DNA from: Stigmatella ashevillena
GTDB taxonomy: Bacteria > Myxococcota > Myxococcia > Myxococcales > Myxococcaceae
Direction of reading: 5' to 3'
Length of the DNA: 64,000 nt
NCBI RefSeq assembly: GCF_028368975.1
Contig: NZ_JAQNDM010000002.1
Location: forward strand, 9,356,425-9,420,424
Shown: positions 14,468-23,880 of the stretch, in pieces
How the letters are laid out: each line of letters begins with the position of its first letter
Numbering within the stretch: the first letter of the stretch is position 1
Translations under genes and position numbers: made by a program
Notes under the pieces: generated by a model
Databases searched by the model: none
Told to the model about the DNA's origin: nothing
What the model saw: the letters and a program-made list of their open reading frames with translations, nothing else

Positions 14468-15070
14468 CTGGTACAGGGCGGTGATGCTGGAGCCCCAGTC
14501 CGCTCTCATCACCTTCATGCCCAACGGGGCGAACGCGGGGGACTGGAGCGTCTGGCCGGCGATGACAGCCCGTGCCCCAGGCTTGAGTTCCTCCAGCTTG
14601 ACGGCCAACTGCTGCATCAGCTGTGGGCTGTAGCAGGTCCCGTGGGCGAAGACGACGTCGGTATCCTTGAAGTCCACCTCCAGCATGTCCCCGTCGATGA
14701 ACTCGATGCGCTGGCCGTGGTGCTCGGGCGGCAGTTGGGGGCGGAACTCCGCGTCATAGCGCTGGAGCACCTGCCGGGCCGCGTCTCCCAGGCCCGGCAA
14801 CAGCTCGATCCCCACCAGGCGGCCGAAGGGAAAAAGCATGGCCGCCAGCAGCGTCGCCTTGCCCGTGCCCGAGCCGAGATCGATGAACGTCTCGCCCGGC
14901 TGGGGGGACACGGCGCTCACCATTTCGTGGAACGGGGCGGGGAGCACCTCGCCGTAGGTGAGGGAGGCATCCCCCCGGCCCGTCCGCTGCTTCTCCGTCC
15001 GGGCAATCTCATACCCCGGGAGGTTGCCGTAGAGCTGGTCGAAGATCTCTTGTGCGCGCGTGAGTTCCAT
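14459..15070 (-). CDS. SAM-dependent methyltransferase, Dot1-like fold
   Basis: This 203-residue class I methyltransferase has the SAM-binding motif FIDLGSGTGKATLLAA at about residues 62-77, the acidic second-strand residue in VGIELLPGL, and a D-G-D-M motif. An N-terminal helical region with the loop ASLTYGEVLP precedes it. The arrangement (T-Y-G-E loop, D-L-G-S-G, G-I-E) recalls Dot1-type methyltransferases, which modify a lysine on proteins. The substrate is unknown. It is probably the last gene of an operon with the FHA protein (63-base gap) and the TPR lipoprotein. Confidence 0.8.
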   Translation of the reverse strand: MELTRAQEIFDQLYGNLPGYEIARTEKQRTGRGDASLTYGEVLPAPFHEMVSAVSPQPGETFIDLGSGTGKATLLAAMLFPFGRLVGIELLPGLGDAARQVLQRYDAEFRPQLPPEHHGQRIEFIDGDMLEVDFKDTDVVFAHGTCYSPQLMQQLAVKLEELKPGARAVIAGQTLQSPAFAPLGMKVMRADWGSSITALYQRR

Positions 15071-15133
15071 GGCGCGTCAGCTTAGCTGACGCGAAGCGCG
15101 GGCTGCCATGGCCGTCACACGGGCGGCCAAGGC

Positions 15134-16192
15134 TCACGCCCCGGCAATCAGCGCCACGATGATGCCGATGGCCAGCAGGGCGAAGACGCCCATGACCACC
15201 AGCGGCACCATCTTCTGCTTGGTGAACATGCCGCCGCTGGGGGCTGGCTCGTCGGGGAAGCTCCTCACGACGGGACGCGGAGGCTCCGGCGGGGGCGGGG
15301 GCTCCTCCTCCTTGACCGGCTCGGGCGGAGGCGGCTCGGGTGGGGGCGGCTCGGGGGGCGGCTCGGGGGGCGGCTCCGGGCGCTTGGGCGGCAGGGGCCG
15401 CGGCAAGGGCTGGTTGGGCGTGTGCTCCTCTTCCTCTTCCTCACCGCCGTCGTCCACGGGCTCGTGGGGAATCACCACCGAGGGCTCGGGCAGGTCCGTG
15501 GGGTCCACGTAGAGCAGGCGGGTGCTGCCCACCTCCAGCTCATCCCCGTCCTTGAGCGTCTTGCGGTTGATCTTCTTCTTGTTGACCTTGATGCCGTTGC
15601 GGCTTCCCAGGTCCTCGACGTGCGTGCCGGACCAGTCGCGGCGCAGCTTGGCGTGGCGCCGGGAGACCAGGTCCTCCTCGAAGGTGACGTCCGCCGTCTC
15701 GTCCCGGCCGATGACGATCTCCTGCGCGTCGTTGATCTCGATGCGCTCGCCTTCGCGGGCGCCGTTCATGATGCGGAAGTAGGGGCCCTCACCGCTGGTG
15801 AGGCCGCGCATCACGTCCTTCACCAGGCTGCGGGCGACGAAGGACGTCTTGTCCGTTCCGACGTTGAGCGACATGGCCGCGACGTGGCTGAAGCGCACGT
15901 CGTACTGGGCGATGCCGATGATGTCCCCGTTGCGCAGGCGGTGCTTCTCGCCCTTGGGCAGGGGCTTGCCGTTGATCTGCGTGCCATAGGCGCTGCCCAG
16001 ATCCTCCAGGAAGAAGAGGTTGCCCTCCTGGGAGATCCGCGCGTGGTTGCGCGAGACGGCCTGTTGCGCGAGCACCACCTGGCAGGCTTTGTCGCGGCCC
16101 AGGGTGATGACCGCCTCGTCGATGACGAGTTCGGTGGGCTTGGCGGCACTGCCCGCCTCGCTGCGCTGAGTGACGGTCAACCGAACGCTCAT
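15134..16192 (-). CDS. Tail-anchored protein with two FHA domains
   Basis: This 352-residue protein has two forkhead-associated domains. The first, at about residues 25-105, has the G-R-x-x-x-C, S-R-N-H-A and G-T-x-x-N-G motifs. The second, at about residues 150-225, has I-G-R-D, S-R-R-H-A and S-R-N-G. FHA domains bind phospho-threonine, so it may read signals from the Ser/Thr kinases abundant in myxobacteria. Residues 240-320 are Pro/Glu-rich, and the last 25 residues form one membrane helix ending in GA, placing the FHA domains in the cytosol. SctD of T3SSs also has an FHA-like domain, but this protein lacks a periplasmic part, so I do not call it SctD. Confidence 0.88.
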   Translation of the reverse strand: MSVRLTVTQRSEAGSAAKPTELVIDEAVITLGRDKACQVVLAQQAVSRNHARISQEGNLFFLEDLGSAYGTQINGKPLPKGEKHRLRNGDIIGIAQYDVRFSHVAAMSLNVGTDKTSFVARSLVKDVMRGLTSGEGPYFRIMNGAREGERIEINDAQEIVIGRDETADVTFEEDLVSRRHAKLRRDWSGTHVEDLGSRNGIKVNKKKINRKTLKDGDELEVGSTRLLYVDPTDLPEPSVVIPHEPVDDGGEEEEEEHTPNQPLPRPLPPKRPEPPPEPPPEPPPPEPPPPEPVKEEEPPPPPEPPRPVVRSFPDEPAPSGGMFTKQKMVPLVVMGVFALLAIGIIVALIAGA

Positions 16193-16237
16193 CGCGAGGA
16201 CTTCATGGGGGAGATGGGTGGAAGGAGAGGAACGGGC

Positions 16238-17290
16238 TCAGTAGCTGTCCTGCGAGAGGAATTTCTCGCACGACTCGGTCTCGGAAGGGAACTCCTCGGC
16301 CACGCCGTACTTGAGGAAATTCTTGCAGGCAATGGTCGCCGCATCCCGCTTCTGGGCCTCTGAGTAGATCTTGAACAATCCGTAGTGGCACCGGGCGTAC
16401 TTGCCATCCAGCCGCAGGCACTTCTTGTAGGTGCGCTCCTCTTCGGCGACCAGCCCTTTCTCGTTGTACTGCACCGCCATGGTGTAGAGGGCATCCGCGG
16501 TGTTCTCCGCCGCCAGCGTCTCGCGCTCCTCCTTGCCCGCCGAGTCGATGAGGGCCGCCTTGCGCTGGGCGATGGCCAGGTTGTTGAGGCACTGGGGGTT
16601 CTTCGCCTCCAGCCGGACGCAGGTGCTGAAGGCCTCGCGGGCCTCGGCGAAGCGGCTGAGCTCCATGAGGGCCACGCCGTAGTCGTTCCAGACGTTGGAC
16701 ACGTCCGGGGCCAACTGGGCCGCCTGGCTGATGTGCTCCACCGCCTCCTCGAAATTGCCCTCGCTGTAGGCGATGATGCCCAGGTTGTGGTGGGCGTTGG
16801 CGATGTTGGGGTTCACCGCGAGGATGGTGCGGAACTCCTTCTTGGCCTCCGCCGCCTTCTCCATCTTCATCAGCGTCAGGCCCAGGTTGTAGCGGGCCTC
16901 GAGGTAGTCTGGGTTGACCTTCAGGGCCCGCTGGAAGTTGTCGTGGGCCTTTCCGTAGGCGCCTTCCTCCAGATAGATGAAGCCGAGGTTCTGGTAGGCC
17001 TGGGCCTGCTCCTGGTTGAAGCGCAGCGCCTTGATGAAGTGCTTCTTGGCCTCCTCCTTCTTGCCTGCCTGGAGGCTGATGAGGCCCTTGTTCACCCACA
17101 GGTCCGCATAGTGGGGGGAGAACTCCAGGCCCAGGTCGCAGTAGACCTCCGCTCGCGTGAGGTCGCCGATGGCGAGCTGCTGGGTACACAGCTCGTTGTT
17201 GTAGAGGGCGCGCTCGTGCACGGCAGGCTTGGAGATGCAGGCGGTCGCGGCCAGCAGGGGCAGCGCGCAGAGAAATGGGGTCAGACGCAT
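16238..17290 (-). CDS. TPR lipoprotein
   Basis: This 350-residue protein has a signal peptide with a lipobox ending A-T-A-C (Cys about 18), so it is probably anchored in a membrane facing the periplasm. About eight tetratricopeptide repeats fill residues 30-250, such as LWVNKGLISLQAGKKEEAKK and ARYNLGLTLMKMEKAAEAKK. The C-terminal 100 residues are Cys-containing helical repeats of lower regularity. Build and location recall PilF/Tgl-type pilotins or protein-assembly scaffolds, but Tgl is shorter. Start ATG 17290 is chosen for the signal peptide. It is first in the likely operon TPR lipoprotein, FHA protein, methyltransferase. Confidence 0.85.
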   Translation of the reverse strand: MRLTPFLCALPLLAATACISKPAVHERALYNNELCTQQLAIGDLTRAEVYCDLGLEFSPHYADLWVNKGLISLQAGKKEEAKKHFIKALRFNQEQAQAYQNLGFIYLEEGAYGKAHDNFQRALKVNPDYLEARYNLGLTLMKMEKAAEAKKEFRTILAVNPNIANAHHNLGIIAYSEGNFEEAVEHISQAAQLAPDVSNVWNDYGVALMELSRFAEAREAFSTCVRLEAKNPQCLNNLAIAQRKAALIDSAGKEERETLAAENTADALYTMAVQYNEKGLVAEEERTYKKCLRLDGKYARCHYGLFKIYSEAQKRDAATIACKNFLKYGVAEEFPSETESCEKFLSQDSY

Positions 17291-17392
17291 GGCGCGGCGA
17301 GTGTAGGGGAGCGGGCGCCGGGGGATCAACGCCCTCTCGATATGAATTCCAGGCTGTTTTCCAAGGGTTACGCCTGTAGAGTCCCGCCCACC

Positions 17393-17908
17393 ATGCGTAC
17401 GCTCCTTTGTACCCTCGGCCTCATCACGGCCCTGTTCGGGGCCCTTCCCGCTCACGCTCAGTTCGACAACAACAGCATCGGTTTGTCCCTGGGTTACATG
17501 AACTTCCAGAAGACGGCCGGCCTGGAGGGCGGCATGTTCCTCGGGATTGAAGCCAGCCACTACATCGAGGGGGGCTTCGACTTTGTGTCCCTCACGAAGC
17601 TGTCCTTTCCAAAGGACCCGATCTCCAACAAGCGGGTGGTGGGGGTCGCTCCCTCGGCCGGTATCCGCTACCTCTTCCTGGAAGAGTCCATTCGCCCCTA
17701 CGCCGGGGCCGACCTCAGCTACCTGTTCGTCTTCCGGACCGAGAGCACCGGGCAGTACGTGGGGATCGGGCCCAATGTGGGGATCGACCTGTTCGTCACT
17801 GACTCGGTGAGCGTCGGGGTGCGCGGACAGTATATCTTCTACATCGCGCTCAATGAGGAGACGCAGCACTCGTTGGCGTTCTCCGCCGGCGCGGCGGCTT
17901 ACTTCTAA
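17393..17908 (+). CDS. Small outer-membrane beta-barrel-like protein
   Basis: This 171-residue protein has a clear signal peptide ending A-H-A-Q (cleavage about residue 23). The mature part is rich in alternating hydrophobic and glycine/aromatic residues and ends in A-A-Y-F, a C-terminal Phe typical of outer-membrane barrels. The length fits an eight-stranded barrel of OmpA/OmpW-like size. No specific family is recognised. It is divergent from the TPR lipoprotein (102-base intergenic region). Confidence 0.75.
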   Translation: MRTLLCTLGLITALFGALPAHAQFDNNSIGLSLGYMNFQKTAGLEGGMFLGIEASHYIEGGFDFVSLTKLSFPKDPISNKRVVGVAPSAGIRYLFLEESIRPYAGADLSYLFVFRTESTGQYVGIGPNVGIDLFVTDSVSVGVRGQYIFYIALNEETQHSLAFSAGAAAYF

Positions 17909-17950
17909 GCGCCCCGCTTCTTCGCGCCACTTCAGGGAGGCTCCTCCGTC

Positions 17951-19891
17951 ATGCGTCGCTTGCCGTGCTCCGTTCTGCTCGTCCTCGGGTTGTCTCTGGG
18001 GACCTTCGTGGGGTGTGGAGGAGGAGAGACGCCCGCGCCGCCTGATGCGGGCCCGCCGCCCGTGCTCGACGCGGGCCCTCCCGACGCAGGCCCCCCCGAT
18101 GCGGGCCCGCCCATCGATCTGGTCCCGCCCTCCGTCACTTCGCACTCCCCGGCAAACGGCGCCATCGCCGTGCCGCCCGAGAGCCGCATCGAGATTCTCT
18201 TCAGCGAGCCGATGCGGACCGGCGAGGGCTTGCTGCAGATCATCCCGGGCGCCACGTTTCCGGACAATGGCCTGGTGAAGGTCCGTCCCGGGGACTGGGA
18301 TGCCTCCGGCCGCCAGGTGTCGCTCGCCTTCCCCAATGGGCTGCCCCGGAAGACGAAGCTGACGGTCATCCTCGCCCAGTTCCTGGACGTGGCCGGCAAT
18401 CCGGTTCAGCCCTCCGTCACCTTCAGTTTCACGGTGGGCGATGGCGAGGCCCCCCGGGTGACGGCCTCCACCCCCAGCGAGGGCGCCAGCCAGGTGCCCC
18501 TCTCCACGTCAGAGGTCTCCTTCACCTTCAATGAGCCCATGGACACGTCCGCGGGTGCGCTCGTGGCCCTCGGGGGGCTCACCCTGGGCCCGGCCGCGTG
18601 GACAGGGACCCAGGTGCTCACGGCGCCCATCGCCAGCCCCCTTGCCAACGATGGCCTCTATTCGGTGCGGCTCGACGGGTTCCGCAACGTTCATGGCAAG
18701 GCGCTCGATGGGGCGCCGTCCCTGGGCGATGGCAAGCTGGACTTCGGCACGGGCCCGGATGTCATCCCGCCCACGGTGGTCAGCACCAGCCCGGCCGAGG
18801 GGTCCACGAACGTGGCGCCCGAGTACACCTCGATCGTGGTGGTGACCTTCAGCGAGCCCATGAAGAAGACCGTGGGCAAGGCCGAACTGGTGGACGGCGC
18901 CACCAAGACGGTGCTCACGCCCGCCTGGTCCGACGACGGCTTCACCGTCACCTATGACGTGCAGTTCCAACTGCGCCACAATGCGACCCTGGGCATCGCG
19001 TTCACCGGCTTCCAGGATCTGGTGGGCAATGCGTTCGAGCCGAAGGCCTACCTGGGCAACGGCGTGCTCAATTTCACGACGTCCGTGGATACCACCAAGC
19101 CCTATCTTGAGGCCTCCAATCCAGCGGACGGCGCGGAAGACGTGTACCCCGTGGAGGTGTACCTCACCGGGAGCACCCCCGCGACGGGCTTCCGCAAGCG
19201 CTTCACCTTCCTGTTCAGCGAGCCGATGAACACCAGCCTGACCCGCGTCACGCTGCACGAGGCGGCCAACCCGGGCACCTTCCGCAGCTTTGATGGGACC
19301 TGGGCCGCCGACCGGAGGACTCTGACGGTCACCGTCACGCCGGCCGCCACCGGGCAGCTCCCCGTGTCCGAGACGCGCCTCTACTATATGGATGTGACGG
19401 GCATGAAGGATGCCTCGGGCAACCCCCTGGAGACGGCCTTTCCGGGGCCGGGCGGGGATGGGCGGGTCGAGTTCCGCACGTTGGGTGATTTGCCGAGGCT
19501 CGACCACGCCTGCGGGCACGCGCTCGCCGTGACCCCGACGGCCGTCACCGCGACCGCGAGCTTCACGGGGACCACTCCCCGCACGGATCTGCTCCATGGG
19601 CACTATGCCGTGACGCTTCCCGGCGCGAACGCCAACTTCACGGGCTTCACCCGGATGCGGCTGGGCTTCGAGCGGCTCTACTACGCCTTCCTGAGCAGCA
19701 ACGTGCCCCTGACGGTGACGGATGGGACGAGCGGCGCGGTGCTCGAGGTGCTCCAGGAGTCCGTGCCTCCCGCCTGCGGTGCCATCACGCACATGGCCAC
19801 CTTCCGCTCGACGGCCAATCCGGAGCTGCGGGCGCGCTTTGGCCAGGCCTCGGCCCCCACGTTCCGCTTCGTCTTGGAAGAGCAGGACTGA
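17951..19891 (+). CDS. Lipoprotein with Big_5/SbsA-type Ig domains
   Basis: This 646-residue protein has a lipobox F-V-G-C (Cys about 22), then a low-complexity spacer of Gly-Pro-Pro-Asp-Ala repeats (residues 28-57). Four Ig-like units follow, each with the P-x-V--S-x-P-A-x-G-A signature and an F-S-E-P-M-type strand, at about residues 60-155, 160-270, 275-375 and 380-510. These are SbsA_Ig/Big_5 domains found on bacterial surface proteins. The last 130 residues are distinct. The start follows GGGAGG. It is probably surface-exposed; function unknown. Confidence 0.85.
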   Translation: MRRLPCSVLLVLGLSLGTFVGCGGGETPAPPDAGPPPVLDAGPPDAGPPDAGPPIDLVPPSVTSHSPANGAIAVPPESRIEILFSEPMRTGEGLLQIIPGATFPDNGLVKVRPGDWDASGRQVSLAFPNGLPRKTKLTVILAQFLDVAGNPVQPSVTFSFTVGDGEAPRVTASTPSEGASQVPLSTSEVSFTFNEPMDTSAGALVALGGLTLGPAAWTGTQVLTAPIASPLANDGLYSVRLDGFRNVHGKALDGAPSLGDGKLDFGTGPDVIPPTVVSTSPAEGSTNVAPEYTSIVVVTFSEPMKKTVGKAELVDGATKTVLTPAWSDDGFTVTYDVQFQLRHNATLGIAFTGFQDLVGNAFEPKAYLGNGVLNFTTSVDTTKPYLEASNPADGAEDVYPVEVYLTGSTPATGFRKRFTFLFSEPMNTSLTRVTLHEAANPGTFRSFDGTWAADRRTLTVTVTPAATGQLPVSETRLYYMDVTGMKDASGNPLETAFPGPGGDGRVEFRTLGDLPRLDHACGHALAVTPTAVTATASFTGTTPRTDLLHGHYAVTLPGANANFTGFTRMRLGFERLYYAFLSSNVPLTVTDGTSGAVLEVLQESVPPACGAITHMATFRSTANPELRARFGQASAPTFRFVLEEQD

Positions 19892-19912
19892 GCGGGGCGC
19901 CGTGTCCGCTCA
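19889..19912. terminator. Two-way hairpin carrying both stop codons
   Basis: TGAGCGG, 10-base loop, CCGCTCA. The arms contain the TGA of the Ig lipoprotein and the TGA of the convergent RDD gene. Confidence 0.5.
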
Positions 19913-20722
19913 GGGGCGGGTGGGCTGGCGCATCCGCGCGCTGGGAAGCCGGCCCCGCGCGGACGGGGAGGGGAGCAGGGCGGTGGCCACCAGCAGCGTC
20001 CACTTTTCATCGGAGAGGTGCGTGGGCTTCTCCATCGCCAGTGCGTCCTGAAGCCGCGCGCCCAGCGTGGCGAAGAGCCGGAGCCGTGCCTCCATGCTCA
20101 GCTCCTCCCGGCGGAGGGCCGCGGAGAAGATGACGTCCCGCTCCTCCGTGGAGAGCTTCTTCACCCGGGAGATGAAGAGGGTATCGGCCAGCAGCCCCTC
20201 CTCGGCGGGGGTACCCAGTGCCGAGGGGACTTTGAGGCGGCGCTCTCGGACGACGATGGTTCCGGCCAGCATGTCCCCCAGCCGCTGGTGCGAGCGGGAC
20301 AGCAGCGCCGAGATGCCTCCCACCAGGTACAGGAAGGGCAGCCGGTCCACGGGCCGGGCCAGGTTGCGCAGCGCCGCGTGGTAGAAGCCGATGCGCACGC
20401 CGCTCTCCTGGATGACGCGTAAGGAGAGCAGGCGCTTGCCCACCGTCTGGCCGCTCCACGCCGTCTCCAGGGAGATGGCGTAGCCCCAATCCACCAGGAA
20501 GTAGATGACGACGCTGAGCGCGCTGGCGAAGCCCGGGAAGAACGCCAGCGCCATGTTGAGCCCCAACAATATGGCTGAAGAGCCGATGACGACGATGAGC
20601 GTGTCCACCAGCCAGGCGAGGAAGCGCGAGCAGACGCCCGCGAGCGTGAAGCGAAACTCCACATACTCGGGGGTGAGGACGGTATGGTTGCCGTCGAGAA
20701 GGGGCGCTGGCGGGGACGTCAC
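19910..20722 (-). CDS. RDD-family membrane protein
   Basis: This 270-residue protein has an RDD domain in residues 20-165: an Arg-containing first segment (AGVCSRFLAWLVDTLIVVIG), an Asp in helix two, and W-S-G-Q-T-V-G-K-R-L-L-S-L-R-V, the usual G-K-x-x-x-x-x-R-V signature. About three membrane helices are visible, and the C-terminal 100 residues are cytosolic, helical and charged. Some RDD proteins act in ion transport, but the role is not settled. RDD genes often sit near SpoIIM-type genes such as the one at 26782. Divergent from the MFS-HEAT-cNMP gene. Confidence 0.85.
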   Translation of the reverse strand: MTSPPAPLLDGNHTVLTPEYVEFRFTLAGVCSRFLAWLVDTLIVVIGSSAILLGLNMALAFFPGFASALSVVIYFLVDWGYAISLETAWSGQTVGKRLLSLRVIQESGVRIGFYHAALRNLARPVDRLPFLYLVGGISALLSRSHQRLGDMLAGTIVVRERRLKVPSALGTPAEEGLLADTLFISRVKKLSTEERDVIFSAALRREELSMEARLRLFATLGARLQDALAMEKPTHLSDEKWTLLVATALLPSPSARGRLPSARMRQPTRP

Positions 20723-20805
20723 GGCATCAGTCTAGCCAGGAGAGCGGGCGGACAGGAGAGCGTCATTCCGCAGTCTTGCGCAGATCGGTTAATCTGAATT
20801 CTCCC

Positions 20806-23800
20806 GTGTCCGCCACCGAGTCCTCCTGGGTCCAGCGCCTCTGGCCCGCGGCGATCTTCCAATTCGCCCTCATCGCCGGTGTGACGCAGCTCAAGACGGC
20901 TGCCAACGCCTTGGTGTTGTCGCGCTTCGAGTCCCAGGCGCTGCCCTACCTGTACCTGGTGGGCGCCCTCATGACCGCCGTGCTGACGGTGCTGCCGCGC
21001 TCACGTCCGGATGCGCCCACCGAGTCTCCGGGGCTCATCACCGTGATGGGCAGCATCCTCGCGCTGGGGCTGGCGGCGGGGGTGTCCGCGGGCCAGCGGC
21101 TGCCTGCGCTCGCGCTCTACCTGTTCGCGGACACCTTCACCACCTTCGTCTCCCTGCGCTTCTGGGGGCGGATGGCCTCGGCCTTCGATGCGCGGGAGGC
21201 CCGCCGCGCCTTCACGATTCTCAACGGCTTCGGCATGGGGGGCGGCATCATCGGCGGGCTCCTGGTGCAGGCCCTGGCCGTGCGGCTGGGCACCTCCGTG
21301 GTGGTGGCCAGCGGCGCGGTGGGGCTGCTCGCGGCCGGCATCGTCTTCCACTTCAACATGGGCGTGGTGCCCATCGTCCCGCGTCCCCGGCATGCCGCTT
21401 CCACCGCCGCGGCGCCCTGGCTCTACTTCGCCCAGAGCCCTTATGCCCAGGTGCTGGGCGCGCTGGGCATCGCCTTCGCCGTGCTCTCCTCCTTCGTGGA
21501 CTATCTGTTCCGGCTGAGGGTGGAGGGCACCCTGAGCGAGGATGGGCTGGCGGCGCTCTTCGGCTCGTTGCAGTTGTGGATCGGCCTGTTCTGCGTGGCC
21601 TTCCAACTGCTGCTCGCCGAGCGGCTGCTGGGGCGGTTGGGGTTGCTGCGCTACCTGGCGCTGGTGCCCCTGGTGCTCGCGCCCCTGGCCATCGCCACGC
21701 TCTCCACGCCCCTGCTGTGGCCCGTCCACCTGCTGCGGCTGGTGGAGACGGCGGTGAACTACTCCATTCTTCCGGTGGGCATCCAGCTGCTCTACGCGGC
21801 CGTGTCGGACGAGCAGCGGGAGGCGGTCCGCAGCGCGGTGGACGGCCTGCTGCGCAAGGCGGGCGTGGTGCTCGCGGGCCTGCTGCTCATCGGTGCCGGC
21901 CGGACCGCCACGGGGGCCACCATGGCGGTGGCGGTGGTGGGGCTGTGCATCGCGCTCGTCGTGCTCCTGTTCCGCCTCAAGCCCGCCTATGTGGAAGCGC
22001 TCGAGGAGCGGGTCGGTGCCTCCGTCGATGAGGAGGTGGAGGTGGGCGGAGAGACGCAGAAGCTCTTGGTGGAGGCGCTCGGGGCCAGCGCGCCGGAGCG
22101 CGTGCTGCGCGCGGTGGACATGCTGGCCCAGGCCGAGGTGCCGCTCAGGGCCCACCTGCCCGCGCTCCTGAGCCACTCGAACGAGCGGGTGGTGGAGCGG
22201 GGCGTGGAGCTGGCGCTGGAGCTGGGCGCGTACGAGACCTCTCCAACCTTGGAGCGGTTGGTGGAGGAGGGCCCCCGGCGCCCGAGAGACCAGGCCGTGT
22301 GGGCGTTGGCGCGCCTGTCTCCGGGGCGTGCCGAGCGGCTGCTGCCGTCGTTGCTGGAGCACCCGGACATCGGGCTGCGCTGTGCGGCCATTGGCGCGAT
22401 GATCCACTCGCAGGGCCACAGCGCGGCCTTGGCGGCGCTCAGTGCGTTGCTGGCCCGGGGTGCCCAGGCGCCCGTGGCCGAGCGGCGGGAGGTGGCGCGG
22501 CTGCTGGGGCGGTTGAATGACTCGCGGTTCGCCTCGCCCCTGGCGCAATACCTCTCGGATGCGGACTCTTCCGTGCGCCGGGTGGCCATCGATGCGGCGG
22601 GCGTGGGGCAATACCTGGAGCTGGCGCCCCGGCTGCTGACGTTCCTGACCTGGCGCGAGGAGCGGAAGGACGCGCGCGAGGCCCTCGCGGCGCTCGGGGA
22701 CCGGGTCATGCCCCTGCTGGAGGTGACGCTCAACAACCGCGCCGCGCCCGTGGCCATGCGGCTGCAGTTGACGCGCGTCATGCGCAGCATCGCCACGTCC
22801 GATGCGCTCCACGCGTTTCTCTTCTCCAACGTGCGCGACGATGCCTTCCTGCAGTTCCGCATCGGCTCGGAGATGTCCCGCCTGCGCGACGAGCACCCGG
22901 AGTTCCCGGTGGACGTGGAGCGGGTGCGCGAGGCCCTGGGGCGAAGGCGGGAGGTGTACCGTGAGCGCGTGGAGGCGTTCCGGGATCTGCGCGCGGCGCT
23001 GGGGGATGGCTCGCTGCTCACCCGGGCCGTGGGGGACCGGCTGGATCAGGCCCTGGAGCTGTCCTTCTTCCTGCTGGGGTTGCTCCACCCGCCCCAGGTG
23101 ATGCGGCGCGTGCACCAGCTCCTGGTGGGGAAGGATCCCCGCCGCCGGGCCTACGCGCTGGAGTTGCTGGACAACGTCGTCGAGGAGGAAGACCGCGACT
23201 TGGTGCTGGAGCAGGTGGAGGCCCACCACCGGGATCTGCCCCTGGGCGCCGCGGGGCGGCTGGAGTCTCACCTGGAGGTGCTCATCCAGAGTGAGGACAG
23301 CGTGCTGCGCGCTTGCGCGCGCTATGTGGCCCAGCGGCAAGGCTCGCTGGTGGTGCCTTCCGCGCAGGAGAGTGACATGAGTGAAGTGACCGTTCAGAAG
23401 ATGTTCGCGCTGGAGAGCGTGAGCGTCTTCTCTCAGAGCGACGTGGATGACATCGCCGCCGTGGCCGCGGTGGCCCGCGAGGTTCGCTTCCGCTCGGGCG
23501 AGCGCATCTTCAACCAGGGAGACCCGGGCGATGCGCTCTACGTCATCGTCGAGGGCGCGGTGGACCACTTCCGCGATGGCGAGCATGTGTTGCGGCAGCA
23601 CTCCAAGGAGACGTTCGGGGATGTGAGCCTGCTGGATGGCGCGCCGCGTCCCGCCGACGTCGTCGCGGTGAATGACACCCGGGTGCTCGTCATTGATCGG
23701 CGCGACTTCCTCGATCTGCTGGCGGACCGCCCCGAGCTGCTCACGGGCTTCTTCCGCGCGGTGAGCCAGCAACTGCGCAGGTTCGTCGAGGCGGAAGCGC

Positions 23801-23862
23801 CCCGGCCCGAGAGTCTTTCCAGTCCCCCGGAGCCGGAGCCGGTGGCCCTCAAGAAGGTCTGA
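20806..23862 (+). CDS. MFS-like membrane domain fused to HEAT repeats and a cNMP-binding domain
   Basis: This protein has about 1018 residues. Residues 1-405 or so hold 10-12 hydrophobic segments like an ATP/ADP-translocase or MFS transporter. Residues 420-830 are Arg/Leu/Ala-rich helical repeats of HEAT type (for example DSSVRRVAIDAAGVGQYLEL). Residues 865-985 form a cyclic-nucleotide-binding domain with SGERIFNQGDPGDALYVIVEG and FGDVSLLDGAPRPADVVA. The fusion suggests a membrane carrier or sensor controlled by a second messenger. The start is uncertain: GTG 20806 or TTG 20776, neither with a good ribosome-binding site. Confidence 0.85.
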   Translation: MSATESSWVQRLWPAAIFQFALIAGVTQLKTAANALVLSRFESQALPYLYLVGALMTAVLTVLPRSRPDAPTESPGLITVMGSILALGLAAGVSAGQRLPALALYLFADTFTTFVSLRFWGRMASAFDAREARRAFTILNGFGMGGGIIGGLLVQALAVRLGTSVVVASGAVGLLAAGIVFHFNMGVVPIVPRPRHAASTAAAPWLYFAQSPYAQVLGALGIAFAVLSSFVDYLFRLRVEGTLSEDGLAALFGSLQLWIGLFCVAFQLLLAERLLGRLGLLRYLALVPLVLAPLAIATLSTPLLWPVHLLRLVETAVNYSILPVGIQLLYAAVSDEQREAVRSAVDGLLRKAGVVLAGLLLIGAGRTATGATMAVAVVGLCIALVVLLFRLKPAYVEALEERVGASVDEEVEVGGETQKLLVEALGASAPERVLRAVDMLAQAEVPLRAHLPALLSHSNERVVERGVELALELGAYETSPTLERLVEEGPRRPRDQAVWALARLSPGRAERLLPSLLEHPDIGLRCAAIGAMIHSQGHSAALAALSALLARGAQAPVAERREVARLLGRLNDSRFASPLAQYLSDADSSVRRVAIDAAGVGQYLELAPRLLTFLTWREERKDAREALAALGDRVMPLLEVTLNNRAAPVAMRLQLTRVMRSIATSDALHAFLFSNVRDDAFLQFRIGSEMSRLRDEHPEFPVDVERVREALGRRREVYRERVEAFRDLRAALGDGSLLTRAVGDRLDQALELSFFLLGLLHPPQVMRRVHQLLVGKDPRRRAYALELLDNVVEEEDRDLVLEQVEAHHRDLPLGAAGRLESHLEVLIQSEDSVLRACARYVAQRQGSLVVPSAQESDMSEVTVQKMFALESVSVFSQSDVDDIAAVAAVAREVRFRSGERIFNQGDPGDALYVIVEGAVDHFRDGEHVLRQHSKETFGDVSLLDGAPRPADVVAVNDTRVLVIDRRDFLDLLADRPELLTGFFRAVSQQLRRFVEAEAPRPESLSSPPEPEPVALKKV

Positions 23863-23880
23863 GCGGGGCGGGGCCGCTCA
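23860..23880. terminator. Two-way hairpin carrying both stop codons
   Basis: TGAGCGG, 7-base loop, CCGCTCA, nearly the same hairpin as at 19889, again with a stop codon in each arm. Confidence 0.5.

Noticed and set aside
15134-16192. The double-FHA protein as T3SS ring protein SctD
   Set aside because: SctD has one FHA-like domain, a central membrane helix and a large periplasmic part; this protein ends at the membrane helix.
16385-17392. Long open frame upstream of the beta-barrel gene
   Set aside because: It is the antisense of the TPR lipoprotein gene, a GC-rich shadow; the barrel gene's own signal peptide starts at 17393.
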